64,000 nucleotides of DNA from contig JAYKKI010000060.1 in NCBI GenBank assembly GCA_039881145.1, positions 6,634,501 to 6,698,500 on the forward strand. Direction: 5' to 3'. The stretch comes from Druceiella hillmani. Its lineage: Eukaryota; Arthropoda; Insecta; Lepidoptera; Hepialidae. The notes beneath the pieces were generated by a model, which saw nothing but the letters and a program-made list of their open reading frames with translations, was not told the origin of the DNA and did no database searches. Made by a program: the position numbers and the translations under genes. How positions within the stretch are numbered: the stretch's first letter is position 1; each line of letters begins with the position of its first letter. Shown here in pieces: positions 1-13,324 of this stretch.

Positions 1-149
1 ATTGCGTAATGTTTAGCCTCATTTATTTCTTTCAGTTCTTGATAATAAACCAAAAAAACGAAACACCTGTGGAATGAATTGAATTTGTCCACATGGTTTT
101 TTATATGTTTTTTTATATATATATATTTATAACATCTTATTTTTTATTT

Positions 150-446
150 TTTCTTTTTTCAGAGATCGTTTGACATAAAAAGTTAATTTCTTTTTTCAGA
201 GATCGTTTGACGTAAAAAGTTAATTTCTTTTTTCAGAGATCGTTTGACGTAAAAAGTTATTTTCTTTTTTCAGAGACGTTTGACGTACAAAGTTATTTTC
301 TTTTTTCAGAGATCGTTTGACGTAAAAAGTTATTTTCTTTTTGCAGAGATCGTTTGACGTAAAAAGTTAATTTCTTTTTTCAGAGATCGTTTGACGTAAA
401 AAGTTATTTTCTTTTTTCAGAGATCGTTTGACGTAAAAAGTTATTT
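150..446 (+). repeat. 37-bp tandem array, 8 copies
   Basis: About eight head-to-tail copies of a 37-bp unit built around TTTTTTCAGAGATCGTTTGA. The copies differ by only a few substitutions, plus a two-base deletion in the fourth copy. Each unit carries a pyrimidine run ending in CAG, so the array looks like a ladder of 3' splice acceptors. A single related copy (TTTTTTCAGAGACCGTTTGA) lies at 13741-13770. Confidence 0.95.
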
Positions 447-1004
447 GGCGAAATTGGAATTAGTAATGGGACAATTTAATTATTAAATAATATTGTAATT
501 ATTTGGAATTAGCATAATTAATTTTAATTAATTAAATTATTAAAAAGTGACCCAAGAAAGACGTGTCGAGATTCATTATTTGTAATACCAAGCGAATATT
601 TATAAAGTGAGTAATCTAGATTATTTAAAACACTTTTTCATAAGAAAAATATCAGAGGAAAGGACATAAAAAGAGTTGCGTAATCGTCTGTATTTTTTGA
701 AAGTCCTAATCAAATGTTAATATCTAGAATATTTTCGGAATTAAAATACACACAGACATATATATATACAAATATATAAAATTTGCATTATAATGCATTA
801 TCACGCAAAAATTACATGGTAGATTTTATTGAGTCTTCACAGTATATCTAAGTATGCATTGTCAACATCTGTGATAGAAATCATTATATTATTATTCTCT
901 TGAGTTGCTGCTTAGTAATTTAAAAAAATCACTATTTAATTAATTGACAGCGACATCTGTTTCTTTCATAAGCAATCATTATACGTGTGTAGTTTTATAA
1001 ATCT

Positions 1005-1018
1005 CCACTAGATGGCGG
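1005..1018 (+). promoter_or_regulatory. CTCF-like binding motif
   Basis: CCACTAGATGGCGG matches the vertebrate and insect CTCF core CCASYAGRKGGCRS at every position. A near-identical site with the same following GTGTT is at 33414-33427, and another full match in inverse orientation is at 52936-52949. Occupancy is inferred from motif only. Confidence 0.45.
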
Positions 1019-1299
1019 TGTTCAGCGGCGTACACATCTTCCTTCCTGTGTACGCCCCAGAGGAAAGCAAAATTGTTACTGAATAAATATGTCAAAATAT
1101 AAATAAATTTTATATATTGAAAGGAACCTTTATTATGCGTGTCTGATTCTCTTTTGTTTAATTATATTTTCTTTATTCTGCGTCTTTTGTTTATATCAGA
1201 GTCTCATGGTACAATTCTGCGTTTGATTTTATCTGTATTAATTTACTCTGGACGGGGAATTAAATTGAATAAAAGGCTTTATATTATGAATTGACTATT

Positions 1300-1400
1300 T
1301 TTCAGGTCCCGTGTCTTAAAGGGAAAAATGAAACATTTATGTGCTCAATCACGTATCTATTTGTCCGTGTGTCACATCCGTTTTTCTCAAAAACCGCTTT
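1300..1400 (+). repeat. Decayed dispersed repeat ('gtctgtctgtc' family)
   Basis: The order of motifs (a 'GGTCCCGTGTCTTAAAGGG' start, then a TGTCCGTGTGTCAC stretch) parallels copies at 23676-23770, 40438-40520 and 55112-55195. These look like fragments of one old interspersed element of the kind common in lepidopteran genomes. Its class is not clear from these fragments. Confidence 0.45.
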
Positions 1401-1441
1401 AGATAGAAATGCAAACTTTGGCCTAGCAATTAAGCATATTA

Positions 1442-1442
<1 letters not shown>

Positions 1443-1510
<68 letters not shown>
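1443..1510. repeat. (TA)n microsatellite
   Basis: An almost pure TA dinucleotide run of about 65 bases. A frame running through it encodes Ile-Tyr repeats, which is a by-product of the repeat and not a gene. Confidence 0.98.
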
Positions 1511-1511
<1 letters not shown>

Positions 1512-4500
1512 CTCTTATTAATTAATACTCAAAAACATTTCTATGAAAATTTTAAATTCGGTACCCGAAAAATGTTTTTTTTTAAATTCTATGTATAGTG
1601 CGTAGTGGTTATTTCAAACGATACCTGTTTGAAAGATAAACTTAAAAGGGTTGCAATAATACTTTGTTTTTCATTATTTTAAGCAGTTTATCTTCAGACC
1701 TATATGTCTGCCTATATGTCTATCTATATGTCTACAAAAATATGCAAAGAAAATATGTATTATACCCCCGTATTTCCAAAATTACTTATTCTAGAATTAC
1801 GAAAAAAACTTTTTAGAAGCCTACATAAGGATTGTATATATTAATTCCGAAAATATTCTAGATAATTCTAAATATGCATCGTTTTTGAGATATTCATTTT
1901 TTTATCCCTACTTTATTATACTAGGTATTGATAAATATTATTGCCCTGATAAATCCATATTGGAGATAAATAAAGTTCAAACGAAGTACGCAATCGACGA
2001 TACGCGAACCAGACTTCCACTTGATTAGTTTTAGACATATTGTTTTATTTTAAATTTGAAATATATTAACAACATCGATTTGAAACTAGTGGTAGCACAT
2101 TATAGATAAAAACGAAGGCCATTACATACAAAGTTCTCTAAGTCTAGACCACTAGAGCCTATACAAGGGAGGCGGTAGAAGAAGAAGCGGGGACTTCAAA
2201 GTCGAATCATTGATTTAACTGTTCACGTTCAGGGTACAAATATTGCGAACGGCTTCTTTTTATTGCCGGCAATAAATTGAATAGCGCTCGTAAAGTCCTA
2301 AAACAGGAAACGAACTCGGTCTACACTTATGATGCGCGTAGATTGAAACGAATCAACTGCTGAACAGGAAAATCGTACTTGCTTTACAATTAAAGATGGC
2401 TGTGTCTATATTTTAGCAAGTATGCTGCCAAAAACAACTTTGGTTAAGATTATTTTTGATTTTAATTTTAAAATTAGTTGCGTCCATTATCCACACGGTG
2501 TAACCGTGTGGCTTTTTAGAACATATTATTAAATGAAATATAAAAAGTGTCTAATTATTTAACGTGTAATAATTACTAAAATATGTATTGTACCCATGAA
2601 ATTTTAAATTTGGTACTCGTAAAATGTTTTTTTTAAATATATATACAGCAAAATATATACAGCAAAACATGGCGTTACATGTATTATAAATTGCATAATC
2701 AAATTTGTTATCCCGATATATTTAAATTGGCGAAATAGACGTTGCCGAAGGTGAAGTGTAGAGCAGTATTACCAAATACGGGCAGACGCATGAGGATAGA
2801 CGTGAATATTTGTCGTCATCCGCATATAATCCTTTTCAATATTGTATGTATTCGACATAAGCTTACGATATACTTACGATGTACTGAAGTAATTATGAAA
2901 CTAAACTATTTTTAAGTAAGAGCGCTTTGTATTGAAGTGTTAAATTACCATATGATATTTTTATCGGTCAAATCCGTTAAAATACAGTTCATACATTATC
3001 ACGGAACCAACAGAATTTATATTACATAGAGAAAATTTACATAGAGAATATTCAAAAAACAATATTTTTATGTTTTATTAATTTTAATAAAATTGGTCCT
3101 CTAAATGTTTTTATTTCATAAAAACCTTAATTTAAAACGCATATATCGCCATCTATTGATACTCATAGGTACATGACACATTTCCATAATTCGACGCATC
3201 GAGTAGCTAGGATCACTTTGTTGTTGTTATATTAATGTTATGTAAAAGAATTATTGAAAACATTAAATTTACATGTTTTCTGATTGAGTATTCCGATTGC
3301 CCAAAATAAAAACGAAATATTTCTAAAAGTAGGTTTTTCCGATAAAATGTATCCAAATTGGGTTGGCACTTTTTACGTGATGTGCACGTAAACTAATATG
3401 CCGATAAACATTCCAAAAATGATTTTAATCATTGTATCAAACTTTAACCCCCTAATTATTTTTTGAAAATATTTTTAAATATTCAGACGCATACTAACAG
3501 TTTAAATTTTTTTTAAATGTTTAGATTAGTTTAGGAAACGGACGCTCCAGCGTGGAATGCTGCTGGACACACTACGTCTCCGATTCATTCCAATGAGCTT
3601 AACATGGCTGCAATTTTAATTTACTAATTTTAAAATTATATAATAATTTTTTGTAACTTTTTTAGTTTTGGCACAATAATTGATTATCTAATTGATTAGA
3701 AATTTTGACATTGAATAGTTTATAGTAACCAAATGAATTTAGATAGGTAATACAGTTTTATAAATTGTGAATAATCTAATAATATAATAAATTCAATTAG
3801 TGAGTTAGTCTAGTGATTTTAAAAAAAAGTTTCCACTAGAATATAAGTGTAACGCAGGCTCTATTATATTTAATTTTATATAACGGGGTTGCTGAAAAGG
3901 GGTTGAAATTATGACAGTACCAAAAAGGCATCATTTTTACAAGAATATTTATGTATTATGCCGTTTACTATAAGTGGCAGTTTCTAATGTTTAAAAGCAA
4001 ATTAAAAAAAAACATAAAATTTTCAATCGTTATTTTAAATTTAGGGGTGGTTTCAGGAAGGATAGCCAAGTGTTTCAAAAACAACTCTTTGTGGGGTAAT
4101 CTAGAATAATCTTCCGGTTATGTGGTTCAAAATCTCCGCCCCATCTATCTGTCCTCATCCGCCAATTTCGCTAAATACAATTCGTTTTCAAATAATAACC
4201 ACTGTCGGTGGACATGTCATTGTTTTCACATCAAATAAATCCCAGGAAAAGAACGAAAAAATGGTTGGAATAGATTTTACCACGGAGTGCTTTTCCAATG
4301 AAAATATATTTGTCAGGTTCTTAACAGTGAGAATACTAGTAAATTTTACTTTCATAAAATAACAAAACTGCGAATGTGCTGTATATAGAAATTCTTACCG
4401 ATTAAAAATAAAGTAAAGACACACAAAAAAATGAACGTAAAAAAATACAAAAAAGGAATGAAACGAGGGTACTAATCGTAAAATGTTACTTGAAATTCTA

Positions 4501-6653
4501 TTTTTTTACAAAATAAAATCCTTTAGCATAACAGTACCTGCGACATTAGATTAACATCGAGATCTAGGCACTGAGGCCTGTTAATACTGTTTTCTATTTT
4601 AAAATTCGACCATAGAAATATTTTTTAATTAAACAAAATAAACTGGTATATTTACTTTAAAATAATCTGTGATAGAATGATTTTCATTTGTTATTTAAGA
4701 CATAATTATAATAATATTAGCACTTCTAATTTATTAAGGTATTTATTAAATAAAACATAATTTAAAATATCACAAATTTTTGTCCATCGAAGTTATATAC
4801 CCCTTATCGGAAAATTGTAGGATTTCATTGAATTATTAAATCTTTAATCAGCCCTGAAAGGGCAAAATTTTAGTGGATTTTTCCAAAATTAACACTTTTG
4901 GATGACTGGCGAAAGCTTCTTTAATTTAAACTGTTAAATGTTAAGTTGAAGAAGTGTTGGAGTAAAGGTGTTTTGTCTTGCAAATTTTATTTATGTAATT
5001 ATTAATTAAAACATCATGTCTCAAATGCGTTTTGTATATGCACAGAAAAGCGTTTTAGTCGATCCGTGAAAAATTAAAGCTTTTAGAAGACAACGAGGAC
5101 TGTCTCGACTTAAATTCGACTCACGTTGAATGTAGAGTTGAAGACGTGTTAAAGTAAAGTTGCTATTTATTATAAATATTATATATATATATATATTATA
5201 TTACAAATATTATATATTATTATAAATATTATATTTTTGTAATTATTAGGTACTATATTATCTCTCAAAACATGAATTGTATATAGATACTGGTTTTGTG
5301 GCTTATAACTGCCCAAAATTATAGACAGGAGTCAAAATTATGGTAAGATTTTACATGAACTCTACCAGTAGTCTTAATGATGGCGGTACGTAAAACTTTA
5401 GAAGAAAACTATACAATAAAATCTTATACTCATTACTTAGAAGCTGGAGATGATAGAAATAATTTGTATCTCCAATAATTCAAGGTAATTGCAAGTATGT
5501 GGTAACGTTGAATTCATTGAGAGTGGTAACTTTGTCATGTGAAAGGCTTACACAATCTTAAAACACGGAATATTTGTACAAGCCAGTTTACGTACCTGCA
5601 ACAGATAAATATACATCAAAATACAAACATAAAAGTTGTGGAGAAACATCCTTGCTGTTAAATCAACAGCTTGTTTCAAGTTGGCGACTATCCTAAACAA
5701 ACCACGCAATTGTAATCTCGGTGAACAATATTCCAGGGGCGTTGTTAAGCCGTGTGTACACATGAATATTTCATGTTTTGGAGAGAGATTTAGTGGTTGT
5801 ATACAATAAGTTTTCAAGGTATACGCAGGTATGGTGATTCCTTTTTATAATTTAAAACCTTGTACAAAAATATTTGGTAAATAATAACAAATATCACTTG
5901 ATCGACTGGAGTGACGTAAGTAAACGTGTCGTAAAAATACCATTTTTTATACCTCTATTCATATTTTCATTCTCTCCTTTTTTTCAATTAAGCCAGAGTT
6001 GTTTGGAAAAAGAAAAGCTTGGAAAATCACAGTTGTGTTCGTTTATCTGTTTTTATGGTTAAATATTTCTACTGTCTATTCCGGCCTTTTTGAATTTTAC
6101 GTGAATTTTCTCGACAACTTTGTCGGGCTTGCAATTTTCGTGGATTATTATATTACATCTATGTAGATACAATGGATGGAGGATACAATCTGTACTTTTT
6201 TAAACTTTCTGGTTCATAGAGTTTCGTGAAAATACCATTTACAGGTAAAAAACCTTGTATTTTTCTTATTGAAAGTCGGGTTATTTTTGTAGTGTTTTTT
6301 TATTGAAGGTCGAGTTATTTATTATGAAAAATAAACCGATTTTCAATAAAAAAAATACAAAGTTTTTCATTTGATAATTTAAATAGAACTTTTGAGGGTT
6401 TCAGTTTCTCATTTTGTCTACAAAACAATGTATTTTTTTCTTCTAACCATATTGCCTAATAAATACGAATTTTTAGTACTCTTCTTTCATTACATTTTTA
6501 TTTAACCGCAAGGATTATTTTCTGGAAATGTTATATTTGTTTTTGTCTCTTGAGTCTATATAAATTTTAATCTGTGGGACTAAATAAATATAAATTCGTC
6601 CTAAAACATCAGCCTTTAGATCACGAGCGTAAGATTTTCTTAGGAGAGATTTA

Positions 6654-6654
<1 letters not shown>
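1511..6654. other. Gene-free AT-rich sequence
   Basis: I see no exon with splice sites and no long conserved frame. Short open frames at 4120-4362, 5548-5817 and 5874-6062 have no recognisable product. The stretch 2140-2380 has a higher GC content and less simple sequence than its surroundings, and could be a conserved noncoding element. Diverged copies of one short repeat (GAAATTTTAAATT..GGTAC) occur near 1540 and 2596. Confidence 0.5.
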
Positions 6655-6656
<2 letters not shown>

Positions 6657-6688
<32 letters not shown>

Positions 6689-6692
6689 CATT
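6657..6692. repeat. Short (TA)n tract
   Basis: TA repeats with single-base interruptions (CATATATATACAT). Confidence 0.85.
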
Positions 6693-7004
6693 TACATATA
6701 AACCTTCGACCTCACCTTGGATTTGGTGCCTCTAGACTGAGATCGTGACTAGTAAGATACTTTAAGAATAATCCCCAAAATTTTAAACTTGACATTTCGG
6801 CAGCAGGGTCCTCAAAACTTAATTTAATACGAGAATAACATTGAAGATATTTAGAAAAAGAGTCTCGAATTTTTTACGTGGATCAGTCCAGTAGTTTAGA
6901 AGCTGGACCGCGTTACGGACAAATAGATACGGATTTTTTTAACTACCAAAATCTCAATTAATATTTTTAAGCAAAGAAAAAACTTTATTTATGTACGTAT
7001 ACAC

Positions 7005-7099
7005 GTCTTGACGTGTACACATCTCTTGAGACATACACATTGGGAGGCTTATACATGTCGAGAGAAGTATACACGTCAAGAAACGTACACATCGAGAGC

Positions 7100-7153
<54 letters not shown>

Positions 7154-7285
7154 AGGACACAAGTTAAGAGACATACGCATCGAGAGACATATGCATGTCG
7201 AGAGATATTTACACATCGCGAGACACATACACATAGAGAGACTTATGCAGATTGAGAGAGGTATACACATCGAAAGACGATAGTC
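7005..7285 (+). repeat. Degenerate ACATCGAGAGACAT minisatellite split by TA/GA runs
   Basis: Degenerate units of about 18-22 bp around ACACATCGAGAGACATACAC lie on both sides of a (TA)n(GA)n run at 7103-7153. Two open frames on opposite strands cross this region. They encode only Ile-Tyr and Arg-Glu repeats and short Thr/His/Arg motifs, so they follow from the repeat. Confidence 0.8.
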
Positions 7286-8499
7286 TTTGTAGAAATTTCT
7301 TTGCCTTAATTCTTTCATCATCATTTTGATCACATTAAATTCTGTACATAGTTCGTAAAAATCTGTTTCGTCTCATTAAATTAATTTTATCTTATGAACA
7401 ACTAGATGTAGCAAGTTGTTCCAATTTGAATTTAATTAGTTTTGTAGATTTATTATATTTTAAAATGAAACAGAGATCTACGGATTTAATTTTTTAAAAA
7501 TTAAGTCATCTCAATGACGTTCACTTCACTGCAATACACTCCTGTAAGTAAACCGTTACATTACGAAGTACGTGCGAGCAAAACGCTGGATCGGTGGCGG
7601 CCATTTCACGCGGGATATTTTGTTGTAGGGCTTGTTTAATGCGAGAGTTAATACAGTGAACTTTAGGGTTTAGGTTTGGGGTATCTACATAAGACAAAAT
7701 TGTCATCGTACTTGCTAATCATTTTTTTGGAATAAATTTCCAAAAAGTCATCCAGACCCTAGGCGTATGTGAAGTTGCTCCATCTTGTTAAAACCATGTC
7801 CCACTGATGCACTCAGAAAACACAATTCTGGTATATAAATTTTAAAAATCATGCGAAAGTAAACTGGTTAAAAAAATAAGGACTAATTATTTTTTGAGTG
7901 GATATCGCGCACCAAACTGATGTTTTAGAGCAATGTCGTTTGATGACGTTCTTTGTCTTTTGATGACGTTCTTTTACATTGCGAGAATTCTAGCAACGTA
8001 TGTTTTTAGTATACGATGTTAATTTCAACTTGATATATCCAGGCGTTTCTGAGAAAAAGGGCTTTAACAGACAAACGAAGGGACAACCTAGTGATCCTGT
8101 AAAGGTTCTTTTTTTTTATTTTGAGGGACGGAATCCTAAAATCAGTTACATATAATTTATAATTCTAAATCAAATTATTACGCGACAAAGTAATTTTTTT
8201 TGGTTTTCTTTTTTTATATATTTCTAAATTACCTTCTTACTAAGCTCTATGATAATATGATATAATGTTGTGAAATCACCAGGCGCTGGTTCTACTCGCC
8301 TTTGATCGTCTTTTCTTTTCCATTAATTTTTTTTTGTTTTTAACGTTGTACACCATTTTTATTTTTAAGATTTTATGTATTTTTTTAATTTCTTTACGCC
8401 AAACTAAGTGATAATTTCCCCAAGACGAAAATGGAAAATAGCTACATCCCAGTGCTTCATCCGTTTCACCGTAGTTAGTCGACAAGGTCTCGTCCATTG

Positions 8500-8665
8500 T
8501 CGCTCAAGTTTCATGCATATTTAACAAAACGGAAGTGCCCCGGTGGGGGGAATAAATATGACAGGGCGCATGAGCTTCCGACCCTTTTCTCACGTTAATT
8601 AAACCCGCTCGTTATTCGTCTTCAAAGCGACCCTTAACATTCCGACGTCCCGCTTTTGTTGAAGT
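8500..8665. other. GC-elevated unique island, possible conserved noncoding element
   Basis: About 165 bases with clearly higher GC than the flanks, no tandem structure and no open frame with splice sites. It contains TTAATTAAACCCGCTCGTTA. This composition is typical of conserved intronic enhancers in insects, but that is inferred from composition only. Confidence 0.3.
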
Positions 8666-8773
8666 GGAATAACTGAGAGTGGGGGATGATTCTAAAATTT
8701 TAAATGTACGCTGTGTTTAGACCATACTCAGAGTTTCTGCAAAACTGTTCGTACTAAATATAACTAATTATAG

Positions 8774-9203
8774 TACTAAATATAACTTGAAAATTAATGT
8801 ATGTTGTATATAAAGAGTTCATGACCGGGACAATGATTTGTTTTCATACAAAGATAAACAACAATTAATATATTACTAAAAGTATAGTAATACTTCTTGG
8901 AATTACTAATTTTATATCGTAAAAGTCCACAAACGTTGTACTAGTACTCAAGTAACAAGTATACCGCGGACCTTGAGTATTTATGAAAAATTATTGTACT
9001 AAATATAACTTGAAATTTGGTGTAAGTTGTATATATAGAGTTCATAAACGGAACAATGATTTGTTTTCATGCAAAGATAAACAATAGTTAATATATTACT
9101 AAAAGTATAGCAATACTTCTTGGCACTGCTAGTTTTATATCGTAAAAGTCCACGAACGTTGTACTAGTACCCAAGTAATAAGTATACCGCGGTCATTGAA
9201 TAT
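8774..9203 (+). repeat. 223-bp tandem duplication
   Basis: Two copies, about 8774-8978 and 8997-9203, start with TACTAAATATAACTTGAAA and end with AAGTATACCGCGG. They differ by scattered substitutions. Each carries the palindrome GTACTAGTAC. A partial extra start lies just upstream near 8753. Confidence 0.9.
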
Positions 9204-9310
9204 ACATATGTGTAACCTCAAATGTAGTAAATGTGTTTAATTTTTTATTCTATTTAATTGTTTGTTTTAATACTTGGCTTTGATTGCATGGTTATAGTTA
9301 AAAGCTTTTC

Positions 9311-9390
9311 GGAGAAATTAAAACATGCTCGGGAGAAATTAAAACATGCTCGGGAGAAATTAAAACATGCTCGGGAGAAATTAAAACATT
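9311..9390 (+). repeat. 21-bp tandem array, 4 copies
   Basis: Four consecutive copies of GGAGAAATTAAAACATGCTC plus G, essentially identical, with the last copy truncated. The uniformity suggests recent expansion. Confidence 0.95.
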
Positions 9391-10104
9391 CATAATGGCT
9401 TTGTAGTTTCATTTTTTAAAATAGGTTGTTCGATAATATTTTTGTCGCGGATTTTGAAGTTAAAAATTCTATAAAATCTTGTTAAACCACTATTATTTCA
9501 TAGTTTTAAGTTTTCACTTCTGTCGGCAGTCCACATAACTGCCTATGTTTTTTTTTATTCCATGTATTTGTTTACTGTGGTGTGTTTGAAATACCTAGTT
9601 ACAAAAGTTTCAAAATACAGTTTTTATAACTTTCAATAGTGTATCTTAAGAGATACACTGAAAAATATTAAAAACGAATTTCCACTCCCTTCCATTTTTC
9701 CGAAAAATTATATGAATATTTCAGTTTTATAAGCCTACACAAAGCTTGTAAAAACCCCATAATGATACTTCTGAGCGTCACATTTTTTGAGACATTCGCT
9801 ATAATATACAAGTCCCAATTTACTTAATTACTTTAAGTATGATTTAATATTTATTGAGCCAGGAAGCCCATATTATTAATGATTTATGACAAATAATGTA
9901 ATTTTACTTCAAATGAAACACTGAGCGGTAATTCAATAGAGTTTCACTGGTATATAACGCTGTCCTAACGCCATCCATTGATTAATCAAGGAATGAACAT
10001 TATCATGCTTAACAACATTTTGGCGCCATCTTTTCGCATTTAAATATTTGGAACGACTACGGCTGTCTGAATACCGTTATTTATTTTATCAATATTTTTT
10101 TTCA

Positions 10105-10977
10105 AATAAAATGCGCAAACAGTAATATTTGTATAACTTTTTGAAGTATATTGCGCAATTAATAGACAGTAACGTTTCAATATATTTTTGAAGTGTATTG
10201 CGCAATTAATAGACAGTAATATTTGAATAACCTTTTGAAGTATATTGCGTTATTAATAGACAGTAATATTTGAATATCTTTCTGAAGTATATTGCGTAAT
10301 TAATAGACAGTAATATTTGAATAATTGTTTGAAGTATATTGCGCAATTAATAGACAGTAACATTTGAATATTTTTTGAAGTGTATTGCGCATTTACTAGA
10401 CAGTAATATTTGAATAACTATTTGGAGTATATTGCGCAATTAATAGACAGTAATATTTGAATAATTTTTTGAAGTATATTGCGTAATTAATAGACAGTAA
10501 TATTTGAATAATGTTTTGAAGTGTGTTGCCTAATTAATAGACAGTATATTTTAATAACTTTTTGAAGTATACTGCGCAATTAATAGACAGTAATATTTGA
10601 ATAATTTTTTGAAGTTTGTTGCGTAATTGATAGACAGTGATATTTTAATATTTTTTTGAAGTATAATGCGCAATTAATAGACAGCAATATTTGAATAACG
10701 TTTTGAAGTATATTGTGCAATTAATAAACAGTAACATATGAATAATTTTTTAAATATATTGCGTAATTAATAGACAGTAATATTTGAATAATTTTTTGAA
10801 GTATATTGCGTAATTAATAGACAGTAATATTTGAATAACTTTTTGAAGTATATTGCCTAATTAATAGACAGTAATATTTGAATAACTTTTTGAAGTATAT
10901 TGCGTAATTAATAAACAGTAATATATGAATAATTTTTGAAATATATTGCGTAATTAATAGACAGTAATATTTGAATA
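10105..10977 (+). repeat. About 47-bp satellite array, roughly 18 copies
   Basis: Roughly 18 tandem units of 46-48 bp around GCGCAATTAATAGACAGTAA then TATTTGAATAA..TTTTTGAAGTATATT. Units alternate between GCGCAATTAAT and GCGTAATTAAT and show small indels. The frame on the minus strand at 10814-11032 is made of this repeat and does not represent a gene. Confidence 0.97.
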
Positions 10978-11348
10978 TGGGTATGTAATTATTAAAATAA
11001 TAGTCCGTTGGTATTACTATATGATTATTCATATCGATAAACTCTACAATGCGGTTATGAAAATGATACTCCCATAACGTTCACGTAAACACGCGACTTG
11101 TGTTACGTGATAAAATATAAACGTGACATTATCACTGTTTACATATTCATTATATACCCTGTCGTATGCATTTTGTTATCGACTAGTACTCTAATCTCGA
11201 GTTTCAACTATAGAATTAATTTTAATTTGGATAATTTTTCAAATAGATAACTTTTAACATATTGTTTTGTAAACAGAAGATCTACACCTAAAAAATACAG
11301 AATATATCTTGTTTATTGTTCTGTGCAAAATTATGAAAGTGCTTTTAA

Positions 11349-11351
<3 letters not shown>

Positions 11352-11420
<69 letters not shown>

Positions 11421-11430
11421 ATGTGTATGT
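11352..11430 (+). repeat. Compound (TA)n(TG)n microsatellite
   Basis: A TA run of about 50 bases followed directly by a TG run and TATG units. The same order, TA then TG on the plus strand, is seen at 15533-15655 and 49075-49200. Confidence 0.97.
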
Positions 11431-13278
11431 ATTGTATATATTATGATCTGATGGAGCCTGGCGAATGTTGACTCCTAACTTTATAGAAATAAAATACAAT
11501 TTAAAAAAACAAACGCCGGTAATTTTTAAATTAAAAAAAATTCAGCCACTGATCATCAGGAAAGAGCAAAAAAAATAAAAAGCAATTGTGACCATAACAA
11601 AAAACAAAGAAAATCTATTTCCATAAATGGCTATATATTATATTTTTTAAATATTCTGAATCGTTAATGAGAAATGAAAATTAAAAAGAAAATCGAATGA
11701 AAAACAACTTTTTAGAAACGATTGTAATAATAATTAATACAGTTTGCTTTTTTAACGGGTAGCCATTGCCTAAATGAATTAAAAATAATCTGTTAACTGA
11801 CATTGACAACTGTTCTGTTGTTGTCAAAACGATTGTCTTTTTCATTCTCTTCGAGTTTTACGTGACTTTTTTCGGCGACCCTATCGAGCCTGTGAGTTTC
11901 ATGGATGAATGTGGTACAGCTGTGGATGGAGGATAAAATGAGACAATATTTAGACTTCGATTCGTCTCGCTGGTCCAAAGAGTTCCGTAAAAACCATATT
12001 TACAAACTTTTATGAAAAATAACTTTTCAAAAAAAAAATACAAGATTTCTCATTTCTCTGATGCAGACAAAATTTTGGGAATCTTATTTTTAATTTTTTG
12101 CTATATAACAGTACCATTTTTATTCCTGAAACACCTGGACATCACACGGACTTCTGTCAGTTTCCTTCGCTTTTGAAAAATTGCGTGCTTCTCCGTCCCT
12201 TGGTCTGTACGTACGTACGATTCTACGTATGTAAGTATGTACGTATGTACGTATAAGGACATGCAGTAAGTCGCAATTGTTAACCGATTTTATTGATTGT
12301 TTTTTCCATCGATTGGTTAACTATCAGAACGAAGAATTGATTTTAACAATTAGTTGCCAGATAATTAAATTTTTATTAACAAATTTCTAACAGAACACCC
12401 CTTTTTGGCTGTTGTTATCGTTCTTGGTTTTGTTCGCATCTTCTTATACCTTCCCCCTGCACCTTGCCTTTGTAATTTTTTAAAAACTTTTTATCTTTTC
12501 CTATAATTAAAAATAATTGCGGCGTATGAACTTTTCATCTTGTCAACGATCTTATTATATATAATAATTTTTATTATACTTATGGTAGAATTTTTATGTT
12601 TACCGTGTGGTCTAGGAAGCATATACTGTTAATTAGGTTTCTACACGCGAAGGGTTTGAACGGAACCTTATTAGTCTACTAGCTTCTAAAATATAAAAAT
12701 AATTGGCAAAAAAATTGCAAAGGTTATATAAAATGATAATCCAAAGTCAGAACCGAAACCTAAAACCTGATCCAGCGAATCCAAATGGCCATAAACAATT
12801 ATATTGTCGAAGCATGCGTCAAACCATTCATTTTGTTGAATCCTGGCATTATTATATCGAAGCTTATAATATTCTCACTGAAATCATAAATGTAAAAGTT
12901 TGCTTATGTGATTATTTCCGTGCTACTTAATCAATTAATATGTTTATTTGTTCGTTATTTAATAACTCTTAAGTATATTAACTGTTAGTTTATTTGTTAC
13001 TAAATAAATAAAAGTGCGTTTATTTGTCAGTTAAGAAACCATGATATAATCGTTATTAAATTTTACACAAGTATGAAAATTATCACGACTAATGATATAG
13101 GGTATTTATTCTAACAACTTTTCAAAGAACAATAAATAACTATTTATTATATAGGAGATATTTATGTATTAATAAATAATTCAAAATAGGATTAACGTTA
13201 TCTTTTTTTGAACTGAATAATTACAAATTTATTGGGATAAATAATTGGGTAGTCACTTGGACTACCAGAGGATAGGAC
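11431..13278. other. Gene-free AT-rich sequence with ACGT microsatellite
   Basis: No supported gene. At 12205-12255 is an interrupted array of ACGT/ATGT tetranucleotides (TACGTACGTACGAT). An open frame at 12703-12930 has no recognisable domain and no flanking signals. Confidence 0.5.
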
Positions 13279-13324
13279 TCCAGCTTGTAGACTAATAACT
13301 CTGGTTATTAGTCTACAAGCTGGA
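13279..13324 (+). repeat. Perfect 21-bp hairpin with 4-nt loop
   Basis: Arms 13279-13299 and 13304-13324 are exact reverse complements (TCCAGCTTGTAGACTAATAAC), separated only by TCTG. No terminal-repeat transposon boundary is obvious around it. Confidence 0.97.

Larger units (their letters stand above)
447..1442. other. AT-rich intergenic or intronic sequence
   Basis: No gene is visible. It contains AT-rich sequence, a good CTCF-like site at 1005-1018, and at about 1303-1400 a decayed copy of a dispersed repeat that recurs near 23.7, 40.5 and 55.1 kb. Confidence 0.6.

Noticed and set aside
7008..7283. Arg/Glu-rich repeat protein
   Set aside because: Opposite-strand frames are also open, and the sequence is a degenerate minisatellite with TA and GA runs.
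10105..10977. Regular repeats with CRISPR-like spacing
   Set aside because: Units are contiguous and similar along their whole length with no unique spacers, and the DNA is eukaryotic. The same applies to 32043-32354 and 22145-22775.
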